Positions 1-11,599 of a stretch of DNA of 64,000 bases are shown piece after piece. Made by a program: the position numbers and the translations under genes. Source of the stretch: Suillus spraguei (lineage: Eukaryota > Basidiomycota > Agaricomycetes > Boletales > Suillaceae); the NCBI GenBank assembly GCA_016800925.1, contig JABCPU010000202.1, positions 1-64,000 of the forward strand, in the 5' to 3' direction. The notes beneath the pieces are model-generated. The model saw only the letters and a list, made by a program, of their open reading frames with translations, had not been told where the DNA came from and searched no databases. Positions within the stretch are counted from its first letter, which is position 1; each line of letters begins with the position of its first letter.

Positions 1-370
1 TTTGGTGCGTGTCATCGGGTTCCTCTTTGTCGTGGGATTTCTTTGATAGAAGCTGAAAGAGTCTTTGGGGGAACATAGAACTTGGATAGTTTCGGTACAT
101 TGGTGTCTCGCCCCGGGATCTCTTCTTCCGCTTTTCTCTTTTCCATGTTTCTGCTCTTCTATTGGCCATTGCTCAATAGGTTCTTGTCCAACCTGTTGCT
201 CGGGTTCAGATTCATTCTTGCGTTTTTCTGCACGAGGGATTGGTGATACTGCTCGCGGCAGTTGTACACGTGGAGTGGGATCTATAGTACGTGGCATTCA
301 TACTTCGGGTTCAGGGTTTTCGGGAATGGACGGAATTATGAAGGGTTTTGGAAGTCGGGAATGCTGCCAT

Positions 371-898
371 TTAGAATAATGGACTATGGAGCAGAGGCAA
401 TTCATTCTTCTTCCGATCTATATCGATGTCGATTTTGATTTCGTCCGATTTCTCTGTCCGCGGAAGGACAAGTGTTTCAGCAGCCCAATCTATAGTTGGG
501 TTCATTGCTTGTAACCACGGGATTCCCAAAAGGATTTGATCTCTTCTCCCTAGTTTGGTGATATTGAACTTTCCATACATGGTTCATTCATCAATTTTGA
601 CCACTAGGAGACAATAGTGTGTGATTGGTCCTCCTTTTATAAGGGTTCCATCTGCCGTAGTAACTCGAAATGGTGTCTTGAGTTTTCGTCGTGTGATTTG
701 ATGGAGTTTCACAAATTCTTCGGAGATAAACGTTCCGGCTGCTCCGGAATCAATCACAGTGGTTGTTTCGACGGATAGACAAGTGCACGAGTGAAGGGTG
801 ATAGGAACACGAAGTTCTTTTCTTTCACCTACAGCACGTACAAGTCTTAGTAATACATTAGGAGAAACATACGTCGAATCTTTGTTTCTCCAAGTCAA
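371..898 (-). pseudogene. retropepsin (protease) region of copy 1 Pol
   Basis: The segment carries the aspartic protease motif VIDSGAAGTFIS, the only copy in this window with an intact D-S-G. It then continues through the MYGKFNITKLGRRDQ segment. A TGA (CGA in copy 3) separates the two parts at about 581-583, giving ORFs 584-898 and 371-580. The protein continues toward position 1 as a proline-rich and charged linker before the RT, which lies outside the window. Confidence 0.85.
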
Positions 899-1075
899 AA
901 ATCCTCAACAATCCGCCTCACAGTATCTTCATCGTCTTCTCCTTCTTTGACTTCAGGTCTGTCGGAGTGGGGTCTTCTTCTTTCTATCAGGACAATTATG
1001 GATGTGGTGTCCTGTTTTCTTGCATCCGAAACATTGTCCTTTCTTCATGCATTCGGATCTCTCCATATCGGAGAT

Positions 1076-1731
1076 TCAATCTACGACCATTGCGTTGGAA
1101 TCACAGTTTGGAATGTACCGTGCATTTCCATAATTCTTCTTCTTTTGTTGTGGAGCATGATGTGTCCTCATAGCTTGAAGACGATGATGGGCGTTGTCAA
1201 TAGCAACGCATTGCAGCACAACGTCTCGAAATACTTCTGAGACATCTCCTGTTGCGAAAAGCTTTGTGAGGATACCCCAATTAAGGCCGTCTTGGAAGAA
1301 CTGGATCTTCGTTGCGTTGTCGGTGATCTGAGCCTTGGCTGCAAGTGCCTCAAAGTCAGCGACGTAAGTGTGAAGATCTCCTGTTCCTTGTTTGAGGTCT
1401 CTGAGTTTTGTAAGTGCGGTTCCTTTAGTATCCACTGGTTCGAAGGCTTCTTTGAAACTTTTCATAAATCCACCATGGTCCCATAACCAACTTTTTGTCC
1501 AGAGGTGTCGGTTGATTGGGCATGTTCAAGGAATTGTTCTTTCCAAGATTTGGCATTCTTCTCAGTCATGAAGGATGTTATGAAGATGATCTTCTGTTTG
1601 TCGGTGGTGTAAAGCTTTTCGTTGATGTCAAAGTGCAAGTTGCACGACTGGATAAACTCGCGAGAGTTATCGCGATCTCCATCAAAACCATTTGGTTGAC
1701 CGATCTTGTGTTCGAAATCTTTGGTCGTCAT
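1076..1731 (-). pseudogene. Gag of copy 1, frameshifted
   Basis: This is a Ty3-type capsid protein in two frames: residues up to GYGTMVDL (1462-1731), then MKSFKEAF onward (1076-1465). Copy 3 reads through the junction without a break; copy 1 has lost one A in a run near 1467. The ORF stops at a TGA after NAMVVD, as in the other copies. A CCHC knuckle follows in the same frame after that stop. Confidence 0.88.
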
Positions 1732-1917
1732 GTTTGATGATTTGCCTGGTGAGTTATTCTTTCTCGGTGCCTACACACGCTATCTTGCTGTCCATCAGGG
1801 CTTGTTTCTGTCAGAGGGCTTCTCTTGACAATCTGCTCAGCGTACGCGTACGCTAGTCTGCTGATCTGAGTGATCAGGGTTCAGGGTCGAAGACTGGATA
1901 GTTGACAATCAAAATGG

Positions 1918-1928
1918 ACTTTAATCTT
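1918..1928 (-). promoter_or_regulatory. primer-binding site of copy 1 (self-priming type)
   Basis: One base after the LTR end, the minus strand reads AAGATTAAAGT. This is the exact reverse complement of ACTTTAATCTT inside the LTR. No TGG-initial tRNA-type site is seen there. In Tf1/sushi elements the transcript's own 5' end primes reverse transcription in this way. Confidence 0.75.
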
Positions 1929-1929
1929 T

Positions 1930-2406
1930 TGTTACGAACTGGGGTGGCGTCACCAGCAACAGTGAAACGACACTGACGGTCTGCTGGGAGTTCTTACAAT
2001 GTCCAGAAGAGGACAAGGTGAAAGTACAAGGAACATGTTCCGAGTACGATCAAAGGTTCTGCCTCGATGACAAGTCAAAGAGGTTCTGCGAGAATAGAGA
2101 CTAAGGCTAAGGAGTGCTTAGACTTAGAGACGATTCAAGATGACTTAGGTTGGAGACCTAAGCGAAGGAGATTCCAGGTAAAACCCAGTAAGATTAAAGT
2201 AAAGAATCTACTACAAGTACACTGTGCTTAAATAGGCCAATATGTGCGCACAGACCAAGTAACCGTGAGAACATAACTGTGTATCCTAATAAGGAAGGCA
2301 TGTGTTGTACAGATGCATTGAGTATATGAGTCAGAGTCATGTGACATGATATACAAGTAAGGAAGCAAAGGGGAAAATGAATAGGGGGGCACATACGATT
2401 GTAACA
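1930..2406 (-). repeat. 5' LTR of copy 1
   Basis: This 477-bp LTR reads TGTTACAATCG... on the minus strand and ends ...GTTCGTAACA, so both ends are TG/CA. The same sequence recurs at 30823, 36770, 39366, 44907, 45443 and 55427. It contains a TATTTAAG box and, about 30 bp further, the motif ACTTTAATCTT that is complementary to the primer-binding site. Confidence 0.93.
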
Positions 2407-2439
2407 CCACCGGCCTGCATTGAACTATTGGGGTATCGA

Positions 2440-2995
2440 TCGGAGCATCACATATGGCCCCACACAGATCTTAGCAAGGGCCGCTGGTATTGTCGATTCT
2501 GGCAACATCTTTATTGCAATTGCCACCAGTTTATTCACTAGAGTGCAGCGAGTAATGATGGTCTAATTACCGTTCAATAGAGGCCTTTGAGATTTACCAG
2601 ACTGAAACTGGCGGTCAACTCGATCCTACAACTGGGCTTCTTGTTATTACCAGCAATCAGTACGATGCCCTGCAGGACCTGAATTTCAATATTAACGGTG
2701 TACGTTAATTATGTTGGCACTCACGCCCCTTGTTCACCGTTTTACACAGCAAACCTTCACTCTCAACCGTAACGCCCAGATCTGGCCTTGTCATATCAAC
2801 GCCCTGATGATTGGTGGTCAGGATGATTTCATATATCTCATTGTTCGCGACATCAGCATGCAAATTGGCCAAGGGCCCTACGACTTTGTTATGGGCTATG
2901 TATTCATGCAGCGCTTTTACACCATGTTTGATGCCCTCAAACACCACATCGGTTTTTCCAGAACTGATTTCACTGCGGCCAACACCAACTAATAT
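2440..2995 (+). pseudogene. A1 (pepsin-like) aspartic peptidase, C-terminal remnant
   Basis: Reading from 2440, YWGIDRSITYGPTQIL, AGIVDSGN and, after a frameshift, TGGQLDPTTGLLVITSNQYD match the C-terminal lobe of basidiomycete A1 peptidases. A short intron (about 2700-2750, GTACGT...ACAG) precedes FTLNRNAQIWP and ends with YVFMQRFYTMFDALKHHIGF. The second catalytic motif, normally DTGT, reads DSGN. A TAA interrupts the frame near 2560. The N-terminal lobe is missing because copy 1 abuts at 2406. Confidence 0.75.
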
Positions 2996-5869
2996 GGAAT
3001 TCCAAAAATATACGAAGGATCGTTTTGCGACGCAAAGCAGCATATGCATTTGAAGGTTGTATGTACTATGTACTCTTCTTAAATGGGCTCTGGAAGCCTT
3101 ATCCATTGGTTGGGCTTCTGCCATATGATTAGATCATAGCAATACAAGGACACCCCTTTGCTTTCTTTAGCACGAAACGCCACCAGAGCTTGATCACATC
3201 TCTGTCCACCGCATTTTTTTGTTCTGTGTCATCGCGGCTCTTTATGTTCCCTGAGTGCTTATGCTTTTGTTTTTTGTACACTACCACGACGACGATGATA
3301 TATAATTTCAATATCAAAATAATATACAACAGATGAAAAAGATACCAGAGTGCGCGACGAGAATTAAGGGGTAGCAGAGTGTCAAGCAAAAAGAGCTGCC
3401 AGGACATGAGAGGATCAAAATGTTTGTACATTTACTGGGAAACGAGAATTTGATCAGGTCTGGACAGGGTGTGAAAAGACAACATAACCAGCATGTAATC
3501 AGAGGTGGAAAATCATGCAAATCCCACCCATTTCTGGTTCTGATCCGACGTAGGATCACTGGTTCTTGCAGAGTCTGAATGTGCTATTCTGACAACTGAA
3601 TTATATCTGGTTTGTAGTGTCCACATGTCTGATTTCAGTCTGAATACCATCATAATTGTATCGGATTAGCATCTGAATACGAATACAAAGCTATCATGAC
3701 TATATGCTCTCCTATGGATTTGCCCCGCTCCCGGACGCTTTCAGTCATTGCTCCTCTCGTTCCCTGCCTCTCACCACCACGATGTATGGCTCCCATTTTG
3801 GCTTTCTAGAAGAGAGAAGTGCGTACCACATAACATGTGCGTGATATGGAAACATGCACCTTCTGACAAGGCAATGAGAAATGTTTGATTCAGCTATTCA
3901 CCTTGGAAGATAACATCACACACCATGTGAGGGCGAAACGTGACTTGGTTGGGTTGGGCCATCGCAGAGAAACTCATTCTGGTGTTGTCAAGGTCAAAAG
4001 AAATAGTGAACATTTCAATAGACAACATAAGTTACACACCGTATGAGAATGGCCCGTCACCAAAGTACCACCAGCATTAAAATCACGCACTTCCTCGTTG
4101 TTGGACAGCGAGAGACTGTGACAAGCAGCCAACATCAGGCAAGCGAGCCAAAAGACAAGAACATGGGAAATGAGATCGCTAGCCAGACAATAGCCAGACT
4201 TCGACATCACCTTACGATGGTCTCCAGGACATCAAGGAATTCACGGAAATGAGACAGCTGACAAGGAGGCAAAATTGGCAGCCATGAGTAGAATGAACAA
4301 TAACGAACGAGAAAACCTACCCTGATATCTCAGACACAGCACACTCCCACTCAGCATCTCCATTCTAAAGCGAGCACACTGCCAAGAGACCCACTCCAGA
4401 TGGAAGAGACTGTGGGGCCTGGGCCAAGTCCCCGAGATATGAACGTTTCCAAGGACTAGTAAACCCAAATGTCATTAACCGATCCTTCACATACTCTGAG
4501 AGCGTGACGCAACAAGAGCGCCATCAGGGTTGGGTATTAAGCAAGCCAAAAGATGAGAACATGCACTGGTTGGGAGTGGGATGTGACCAGCGCATCATCA
4601 GGGTAAGTGAGCCAGCAGACGATAAATGCACTGCCTGAGAGCGGGACGCGGTCAGAGCATCATCAGCGTCGAGTGAGGGTGCCAAAAGAGAAGAACAGCT
4701 TACTACAGGGCCTGGTTTCATCACTCCAAAGGTTGAATGCAAAGGCAACTCTAGGTTGATGGCGAAGCTGCTCTCGTCTGATGTGTGTTTGAGTGGAAGA
4801 TGGACTTAGCGAAATATTTAAACAAACTCACCTTCAAATAAGCACAGTGTATTCAAACGGTCATATACACGGGCTGATTTGTATTGGGACAAAAAGTCAT
4901 TAGGAAATTTTTCAAAAATGTTCTGGAAATATTCTGTTTGTAACTATGAGCTCTTACATTTTGCTACACGTCTGATTTATGTCTTGTTCTCTTTCTGTGG
5001 CTTCTTGGTATCCTTGGGTGAGTCATTCTTATTTTCTTCGGTATTTTTCTGACGTTCTTCCACAGGCGGTGAGTTATGTACATCATCATTGATGTGCCTA
5101 TCCTCATGATTCAATTCTGTGTGAGGTTCGTGTCCATCATGGTTGCGTGCACCTCCATGACCGAATGGTGTCGCTGGCAGGTGGATTGGTGGAAGCTTTG
5201 ACCGGAATTTGTGAGCACATTCATATAGTTTTTTGATAGCTATATACCTGCATGTGTTGCTGATGAATGATGTGTTGGTTTTCCTTCGGGACCCACATGT
5301 TTTGACTGTGTCAAGAATCAGTACTGACCACAGTTTCAAGATATTTTCATTTACCGTGCATCATACCAGTAACCATCTTGGTGATTAGCGTTTGATTTCC
5401 AATATGACTGCAGCTGATGCTGATTGTTAGGGTACCTATCCACGAGTTCCTGCGATGGTCTGCTTCCACTTTGCATGTACATGTCATTTAAACCAGTCAA
5501 TGAGTGCTGTTCTCGTTGACCGAACTAGATTGCAGGACTATTTTGTGATGGAACTGGACTGTAGACATGGTATCCAGTCTTACTATAAGTGAAGTAGTTC
5601 ATTGCAGCGTCTGATGGCTACAACCGCCAGTGCAAGCTTGCAATAGTATTAAGTTATAGTAATGGGAATAAACTTCATATAACCGAAGTGTCTGACCAAA
5701 TCAGGAAGGGCTTAGGGCATGTGTAAGTAATTTACGAGAGGACAGCCGTAAGGTCAAGTCGACATTGACAACGACATTTTAGAATTGAGCAGCACTCATA
5801 GGTACGGCTGCTGCCATGTGGCATAGTCTAACCAGGATTTTAATTGTGTGCTTTTTCAGAACCGGGACG
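2996..5869. other. gene-poor interval
   Basis: No ORF here has recognisable homology or a convincing exon structure. A 120-codon minus-strand ORF at 4977-5339 ends in a Lys/Glu/Asn-rich tail and is probably chance or a decayed exon. Degenerate tandem repeats lie at 4499-4700. Confidence 0.5.
4499..4700. repeat. degenerate tandem repeat, about 65-70 bp, three units
   Basis: Three adjacent units share GAGAGCGKGACGC, then CATCAGGGT, then GAGCCAAAAGA-AGAA. A fourth diverged unit lies upstream at about 4115-4170. The similarity was judged by eye. Confidence 0.5.
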
Positions 5870-5972
5870 TATGGAAAGCCAGACCACCGTACTCTACTTA
5901 CAAGGCTTCTATTTCTCAGAACCTTCCTAGTAAGGTAAGTAGCTTCTTGGCCTCCAAACACCTTGTGCGACT
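5870..5972 (+). repeat. exon-like segment, member 1 of an inverted pair
   Basis: From TATGGAAAGCCAGACCACC to ACACCTTGTGCGAC this matches the minus strand of 7869-7949 with gaps. A polypyrimidine-CAG precedes it and AAGGTAAGT lies inside, so it looks like the end of an exon plus its donor. The reading RDVWKARPPYSTYK is open. The gene family is not recognised. Confidence 0.5.
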
Positions 5973-6544
5973 CGACTGTTCGACAAATTTAAATTCTATT
6001 GACCTTCAGTTATTTAATGCGTGTGCAGGAGCTTCGGCTGCAAGAAATGTATGTTGTGAAAACAGAGGATGAAAGAATATAGCACTAATTTCTGCCTGCG
6101 AAGCATAAACCATACCAAGACGCAATGGCTTTGAACAGAGAAGGTTTGGTTTGGATATATGTTCCCGCTTGGTGAACAGTGATTACTATGATCTAAATCT
6201 TGGACACACAGTTGTATGTGCCTCGACAACAAAGAGTGTTCAAAATACTAATAGGTCTCTGCTTGCAATATTCTCTTGATCGCGAGTGCATTCTAAATCA
6301 CTGTAAATAAGTACTCTGCAATGGTTCTCAGATCAGCACCTGATATTGTAGTACATCGATTCATCGAGCATGGAGTTGACTAAACGCAAAGAGAAACTAC
6401 ATAAAACCCGCAGCAGCCTCATGACACGCAATATAATTAGTTTTTCGAATGTGTCCGAAGGCACGACTCGCCATGGAGTAAATATTAATGTTGCAATAAC
6501 AACTTGCACAGGGCTGACCAGTTAATGAACCTCTCAGGAAATCA

Positions 6545-7260
6545 TCCTGTTCTGATAGGAAAAAATGATGTCATTGGCAGATTTCGAACCCACACAATCC
6601 AAGAGAAACAGATTTTGATTCTGTTGCAGTAACCGATCGGGCTAAGACCAGTTACGGTAAACTTCTAAGGAAGCCATCACGAGTGAATAACAAGGTGTCT
6701 TCCGATAGAAAAAACCCTGTCGTGGCAGGTTTCGAACCTGTACAGTGCTAGAGAAACAGATTTGGATTCTGTTGCGGCCACCGTCTGACTAAGACCAGCT
6801 GCGGTGAACTTCTAAAGCATCCGTCCATGAGTGAATGTCAGGGTGTGTTCCGATAGAAAAACCTCGCCATCGGCAGGTTTCGAACCCCAATCCAGAGAAA
6901 CAGATTTTGACTCTGTTGTGTCAACCACCAGGCTAAGACCAGCTACGCTGAACTTCTAAAGCATCCATCCATGAGTAAATGTCAAGGCGTGTTCCGATAG
7001 AAAAAAACCTTGTCGCGGCAGGTTTTGAACCTACACAGTCCAAGAGAAACAGATTTTGATTCTGCTGTGGCAACCACCTAGCTAAGACCAGTCATGATGA
7101 GCTTCTAAAGAAACGATTCATGAATGAATGCCAAAGTGTGTTCCGATAGAAAAAAAACAGTAGTTCAGCAGGTTTCGAACCTGCGTAGTCCACGAGAAAC
7201 AGATTTTGATTCTGCTGTGGTAACCACACTTGCCAGGCTAAAGTCTTTAATCCTTCCCCT
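6545..7260 (-). repeat. five tandem tRNA-like units with Pol III signals
   Basis: Five units recur every 146-149 bp, with B-box-like cores near 6583, 6731, 6879, 7025 and 7174. Read on the minus strand, each has an A-box-like TTAGCCTGGTGGTT, an anticodon-type stem (ACAGA/TCTGT) with a 7-nt loop containing CAA after a T33, a long variable region and a T arm (GCAGG-TTCGAAA-CCTGC in the best unit). A T-run of 4-8 follows as a Pol III terminator. CAA with a long variable arm points to tRNA-Leu. I could not pair the acceptor stems, so these are more likely tRNA-derived repeats or decayed tRNA genes than working tRNAs. Confidence 0.65.
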
Positions 7261-7868
7261 TGACGACTCGCGAGACATCGAAAACTTATGGGGCCCCTGA
7301 TTGACCCGGCTCGAAAAGGATGACATGCGCAAATAAGTTTGAGTCTGAACGTCTACGAGACAATGAAATTGCCCCAACGAGGGACGAGGACTGAGATAAT
7401 TCTAATTCAACATCAGTATCAGTAGGTGCAATACGATTGACATTACCACTAAGTACACATGGAGTTTCTAGAAACACAGAAGGAGATCAGCAGATACTAA
7501 AAAAAGGACAACGAAGCACCGTCATCACCTTGAGCCGGGAGTTTCGTCTTCCCATAAAACGGTGGCCACGCAGTGGTCCGGTTCACCCCAAACATAACAT
7601 CGGGACCACACGGGACCTCGATCTCGACATCGGTAGTGAGAGCACGGCAGTGAATCACTGAGGCCATGGGGATCTCAGCGAAACGCGAACTTGGGCCCAA
7701 ATGGCCGAGCGAACGCGCAATCGAAGAAGACGAGAGAAGAATACGATTCATGGTCAAAAGCAACAGACGCAGGAAGACGACCGATTTTAATGAGGTCCCA
7801 GTGGTGAAACACAATATAACCCACTCCCTTATGGTAGCGGGAATCAATCTACATGACACATTAGAATG

Positions 7869-7949
7869 GTCGCACAGGGTGTTCAAAGGCTAACAGAAGC
7901 ACTCACCTAAGGTTCTGAGAAGTGGAAGTCGGTGGTCTGGCTTTCCATA
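7869..7949 (-). repeat. exon-like segment, member 2 of an inverted pair
   Basis: Reverse-complement match to 5870-5972 (TATGGAAAGCCAGACCACCG, TTCTCAGAACCTT, a GGTGAGT donor, then GTGCGAC). An ORF at 7497-7886 on the same strand follows the donor; its product is not recognised. Confidence 0.5.
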
Positions 7950-8130
7950 GGGGCGAGTTTCTTTCACATTCCATGGCAAACAGGTTAGTATTACATGTAG
8001 TAAAAGCGCTTGAAAAATGTGGACACGCCTACCATGAGTGTCCAGGACGCGTTATTGTATCGATTTCCTTTTCTGTCAAGGAACACTGTAAATTCCCCAG
8101 TCTTGAGGGTACGGACCAGCTCATTCAATA

Positions 8131-8196
8131 TGTCGTAAACTACTACTAGAGCGATACTCAATCATTGAGAATAACTCAAACAGTAGTTTACGACAC
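8131..8196. repeat. inverted repeat, possible small MITE or hairpin
   Basis: TGTCGTAAACTACT at 8131-8144 is the exact inverse of AGTAGTTTACGACA at 8183-8196. A second palindrome, CTCAATCATTGAG, lies in the loop. No gene overlaps it. Confidence 0.5.
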
Positions 8197-8401
8197 ACCG
8201 CAGCATGCTGGAGGGGTGTATCCACCACTGTGTGCTTGCATGTTCGCAAGCAAGGCAAAAAGCACACTATGACAAAGCCCGGAAGACACTGAGTGGCTGA
8301 CTAAGCTACCTAGGTTCCCTACTCCAATGCATTACACGAACACCAGCACAACAACACCGCTTTCAAGATCAACTTATTAGCCCTTCCAATCAATCCCAGA
8401 A

Positions 8402-10961
8402 TCACCGTGTCTTCCTACTCGAAAACTTGAACATAAGATCAGTGAGCAAAACCCGAAAACACGGAATAAAAACGCAAACACTCACTACAGTGACAACAGT
8501 CCCATCGTCCAACGTCTCCTTCTTGGGTACAAACTCGTATCCAAATACCTTGGGCAATATGATTCGCCATCCAGCCCAATACAGCACGCCTGCTAACATG
8601 ATGGCGATTCCGACGAGACAGTACCTATAGAACAAGCAAGGAATGAGAATAAGGAACGCACTGGCGGAAGAAGCGTACAAGTAATATGGTAGTGGTGGGG
8701 TGTCGCCAATGCCGCCGGGTGGTCTCAAGAAGGGAGCGACGAGGACTGCGGGGGTTTAGTCAGAGAAAGAAAGCGTTGAAGTTGTAGATTGGTAACTCAC
8801 GGAAGACAGCGGCAGCAAAGAAGAATACAGCAAGAGGCCACCATACTGTATCATATGCATCAACGTACCACACAGGAAGAGTGACACATTTACTTACCTT
8901 TGAATGGCCGAATAGCACCTGGTTTCTTCCATCTGAGATAGAACAGACCCTGACGGTTTCAAGAGGTAAGAAACTCTCGAGAAAAGGAGTTGAAAACGTA
9001 CGATGACGACAAAGAAATTAATGATCTGCGATGGGTATCCTTCGACATCCAAAATGAAGGGGTAAGCAATGTTTGGGGGAGGCGCAATGATAACGATGAT
9101 CTGGGAAACCAATCTCAGATTGATATCATGGATATCATGCGGTTCTACGGTAGCACTTACAGAGGGTATCAAATGAATGATCAATCCCGGAAGTGGGGAC
9201 TTCCCTGTGGGCCAATTTGAAGCCCAGAATTTATTTCCGAATGGCAAGGGTATCCCTTCCTTTGCGAGCTCTGTAATTGGATTATGAGCCAGGCAGAATC
9301 ACAATGCTTGATGTGACGAACCTTGGTTTACTCGTGACGCAGCAAAAGTCTAGATGAAAAGTTCTTGTGCCACATATTGCAATAGTATCCATCGACTTAC
9401 CACAGTAATAACGTTCTATGCCCATCAGCAAACAGAGACCATGATATAGAATATATAGGACTCACACCGAGAGCACTGTCATCAAGACAATAAGTGAGGA
9501 AACCTTCCAACACAGGACGTCGAGCTCACCTAAGAGCAATGAAAACCGCTAGTGCACGCTCTGCAACAGAACCAAATACATTTCCGAAAAACAAAGCAGC
9601 GACAGTAACGCCACTGTTTTCAATCTCCGTCTATCGATACCAGTCAGTATTTCGTTCGTGGTGCACATAAAGAATTTCTTACCTTTGTTGCGGCCGAGAA
9701 ATAAGCCACATTTGCAAGCAAGTACAGAGCGGCACATATACCAAGACCGAGCGGGCCTGCGATCTTAAGCGTCCTTACTGGGTTACGAACGTTATTCATT
9801 ACGTAGTTCACGTTGGACCATCCTGCATATGCGTTAAGGACTTTGAAGGTGGCAGTAGCATACTGTCAAGACCCTAATCGGCACATAGGCATCTATGAAT
9901 ATTATTGGTCGCACCTCGTAGCTACTCGTGGAGCTCCCTGCGAACGCGTTTCTGAAATTATAGTGCGGATCCGTAACGCGGGTTTTGCCAGAGAGAACCA
10001 CCCAGCCTGTGACCACTACGAATACCAGTATTACAATCTTGAATATCGAGAGTAACTAAAAGAAAGATGCTGAGTATGATGAGTGTAAAAATGAAAGTTT
10101 GCATACGTTCATGATTAGCACGCCAGTCTTGGGGGTCAATCCGTGTAGAAGTGTCACGAAGAAGATGACTACATGCCATGAAACGACCGTCACATGCCAG
10201 TTAAGTAAGAGATCGTACCTCCAAGTGCAATTCCACGCTCATTCCAGCGACCTGCGGATTGATTAGCGGCAACCAGGATACTATATCATATCAGCCAAGT
10301 CGTTTCATCAAGATCCAAAATACACACTTGCTAGCAAAAACCTTGACGAAGCAATCAAGTGTTAACATCGAACATCCATCCAAAACGAAAGATGACTGAC
10401 GATGCAACCGCTCGCAGTGAATCCAAGTAATATAGCATTGGCAGCAAATACTACGGTAGCGAGGTACTTGGGCTTTCTGTAAACGGCTTCGAGGTATACC
10501 TTCTCTCCACCACTGCGAGGGAACATGGTGCCGAACTCAAGCCATATGAAGAGGCCACAGAAGCTAAGCAAGAAACCGAGGACCCAGAGCATGAGGGAGG
10601 CGCCGACTGAGCCCACGCTAGAGAGGATGGAGGACGGTGTCGAGAATATACCGGTGCCGATGATCCGTCCAACGATAAGAAGAGTGCAAGAAGTTACACC
10701 AAGGTGACGACCCATGCCTCCAGCGGTATCTGGATGATGTCAGGCGAGTAAATTGAAGGGATAGCGAGCAACTGCACCTTCTTCAAAGGTCAGTTCTCCA
10801 GGGTTCAGATCAGCATCGTTGTTAGGCAGCTTTTGGATCCTTTGGTCCTTTTCGTTGAGCTGTGAGTTGGAAGCAGGGTCATCTTTTTCCGCTTCCTGCT
10901 GCTTTCTGAACCGCGACCACCAAGTGAACATTCTTGGAGATGGAATGAAAGGTATGAACAC
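8402..10961 (-). CDS. amino-acid permease, MUP1 (high-affinity methionine) type
   Basis: Predicted plasma-membrane amino-acid/cation symporter of the APC/LAT group. Exon 1 (10961-10778) encodes a charged cytosolic N-terminus with a Trp-Trp-Ser-Arg patch. A 48-bp intron (10777-10730) joins to DTAGGMGRHLGVTSC. The first membrane segment carries the family signature GRIIGTGIFSTPSSIL. Later exons give the ANAILLGF segment, NERGIALG, ILVFVVVTGWVVLSG, WSNVNYVMNNVRNP, the GPLGLGICAALYLLANVAYF segment, ENSGVTVAALFFGNVFG, the PLPGLIIHLIP region and GVLYWAGWRIILPKVFGY. The stop is at 8402-8404. There are at least eight introns; I placed only the first exactly. No frameshift was noticed, so the gene may be functional. 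Confidence 0.85.
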
Positions 10962-11599
10962 AAGATATCAGTCCTGTGGTGGCTTTGAGCTCCGGGATTA
11001 GGGCGCTTGTTAATGGCGCAATATGGTATCCACTTGCTGCGCGACGAGCGCCCCGGTTACGAAAAGGAAGCCAACATGTTAATAATCTCCAAGTGGATCT
11101 CCATAGTAGGCCAGGTTAATGAAACGAGCTCAGTGATTATGAAGTTCCGATTCACGGCAGGTCACGGCCCGTGTTCCGTTGATGGTTAAACATAAGCAAA
11201 AATCAAACCACGAGCTGAAGTTCAACTATCAATCGCATTCCTGCCACTATAGGACGTTAGCATTAAATACCTAGGACGTTGGGAACATATCAGGCATACC
11301 CAGAAATACGTGGGTATCTCATCGGATGCCGATGATGACGGGCCTTTATTCTTAGCATTCAATGCAAAGCGAACAGCCTATAGCACTAACAGCCTTCCAA
11401 TAAGAATGATTTTTACATTTTGGTACCTAGATTGTCTCCGGACTCCTACCATCGGAACAAGTCCCTGAGTGCCAGTCAAACTTGAAGCCGTTAATTTGCC
11501 TGCGACAATCGGATATCCCAATACTGGAAATAGAAAACGTATAGACCCTCTTGCGTACCACACGCTCAACTGCCCTGTTGGACACCTCCGTGGCAGATC

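Larger units (their letters stand above)
1..2406 (-). mobile_element. Ty3/gypsy chromovirus copy 1, 5' part (runs off window start)
   Basis: The 5' LTR, leader, Gag, zinc knuckle, protease and linker of a minus-strand element are present; the rest lies left of the window. The parts align closely with the other two copies (30823-39839 and 45443-55901). Gag has a one-base deletion and the protease ORF has a TGA, so the copy is dead. The LTR abuts a broken aspartic peptidase gene at 2407 onward, which suggests the element landed in that gene. The duplicated target site cannot be checked because the other end is missing. Confidence 0.9.

Noticed and set aside
2705..3124. Minus-strand ORF of 139 codons
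   Set aside because: It is the antisense of the A1 peptidase remnant, which has a clear plus-strand domain match.
6545..7260. CRISPR-like array
   Set aside because: The regular spacing comes from near-identical 148-bp tRNA-like units, not short repeats with unique spacers, and the genome is eukaryotic.
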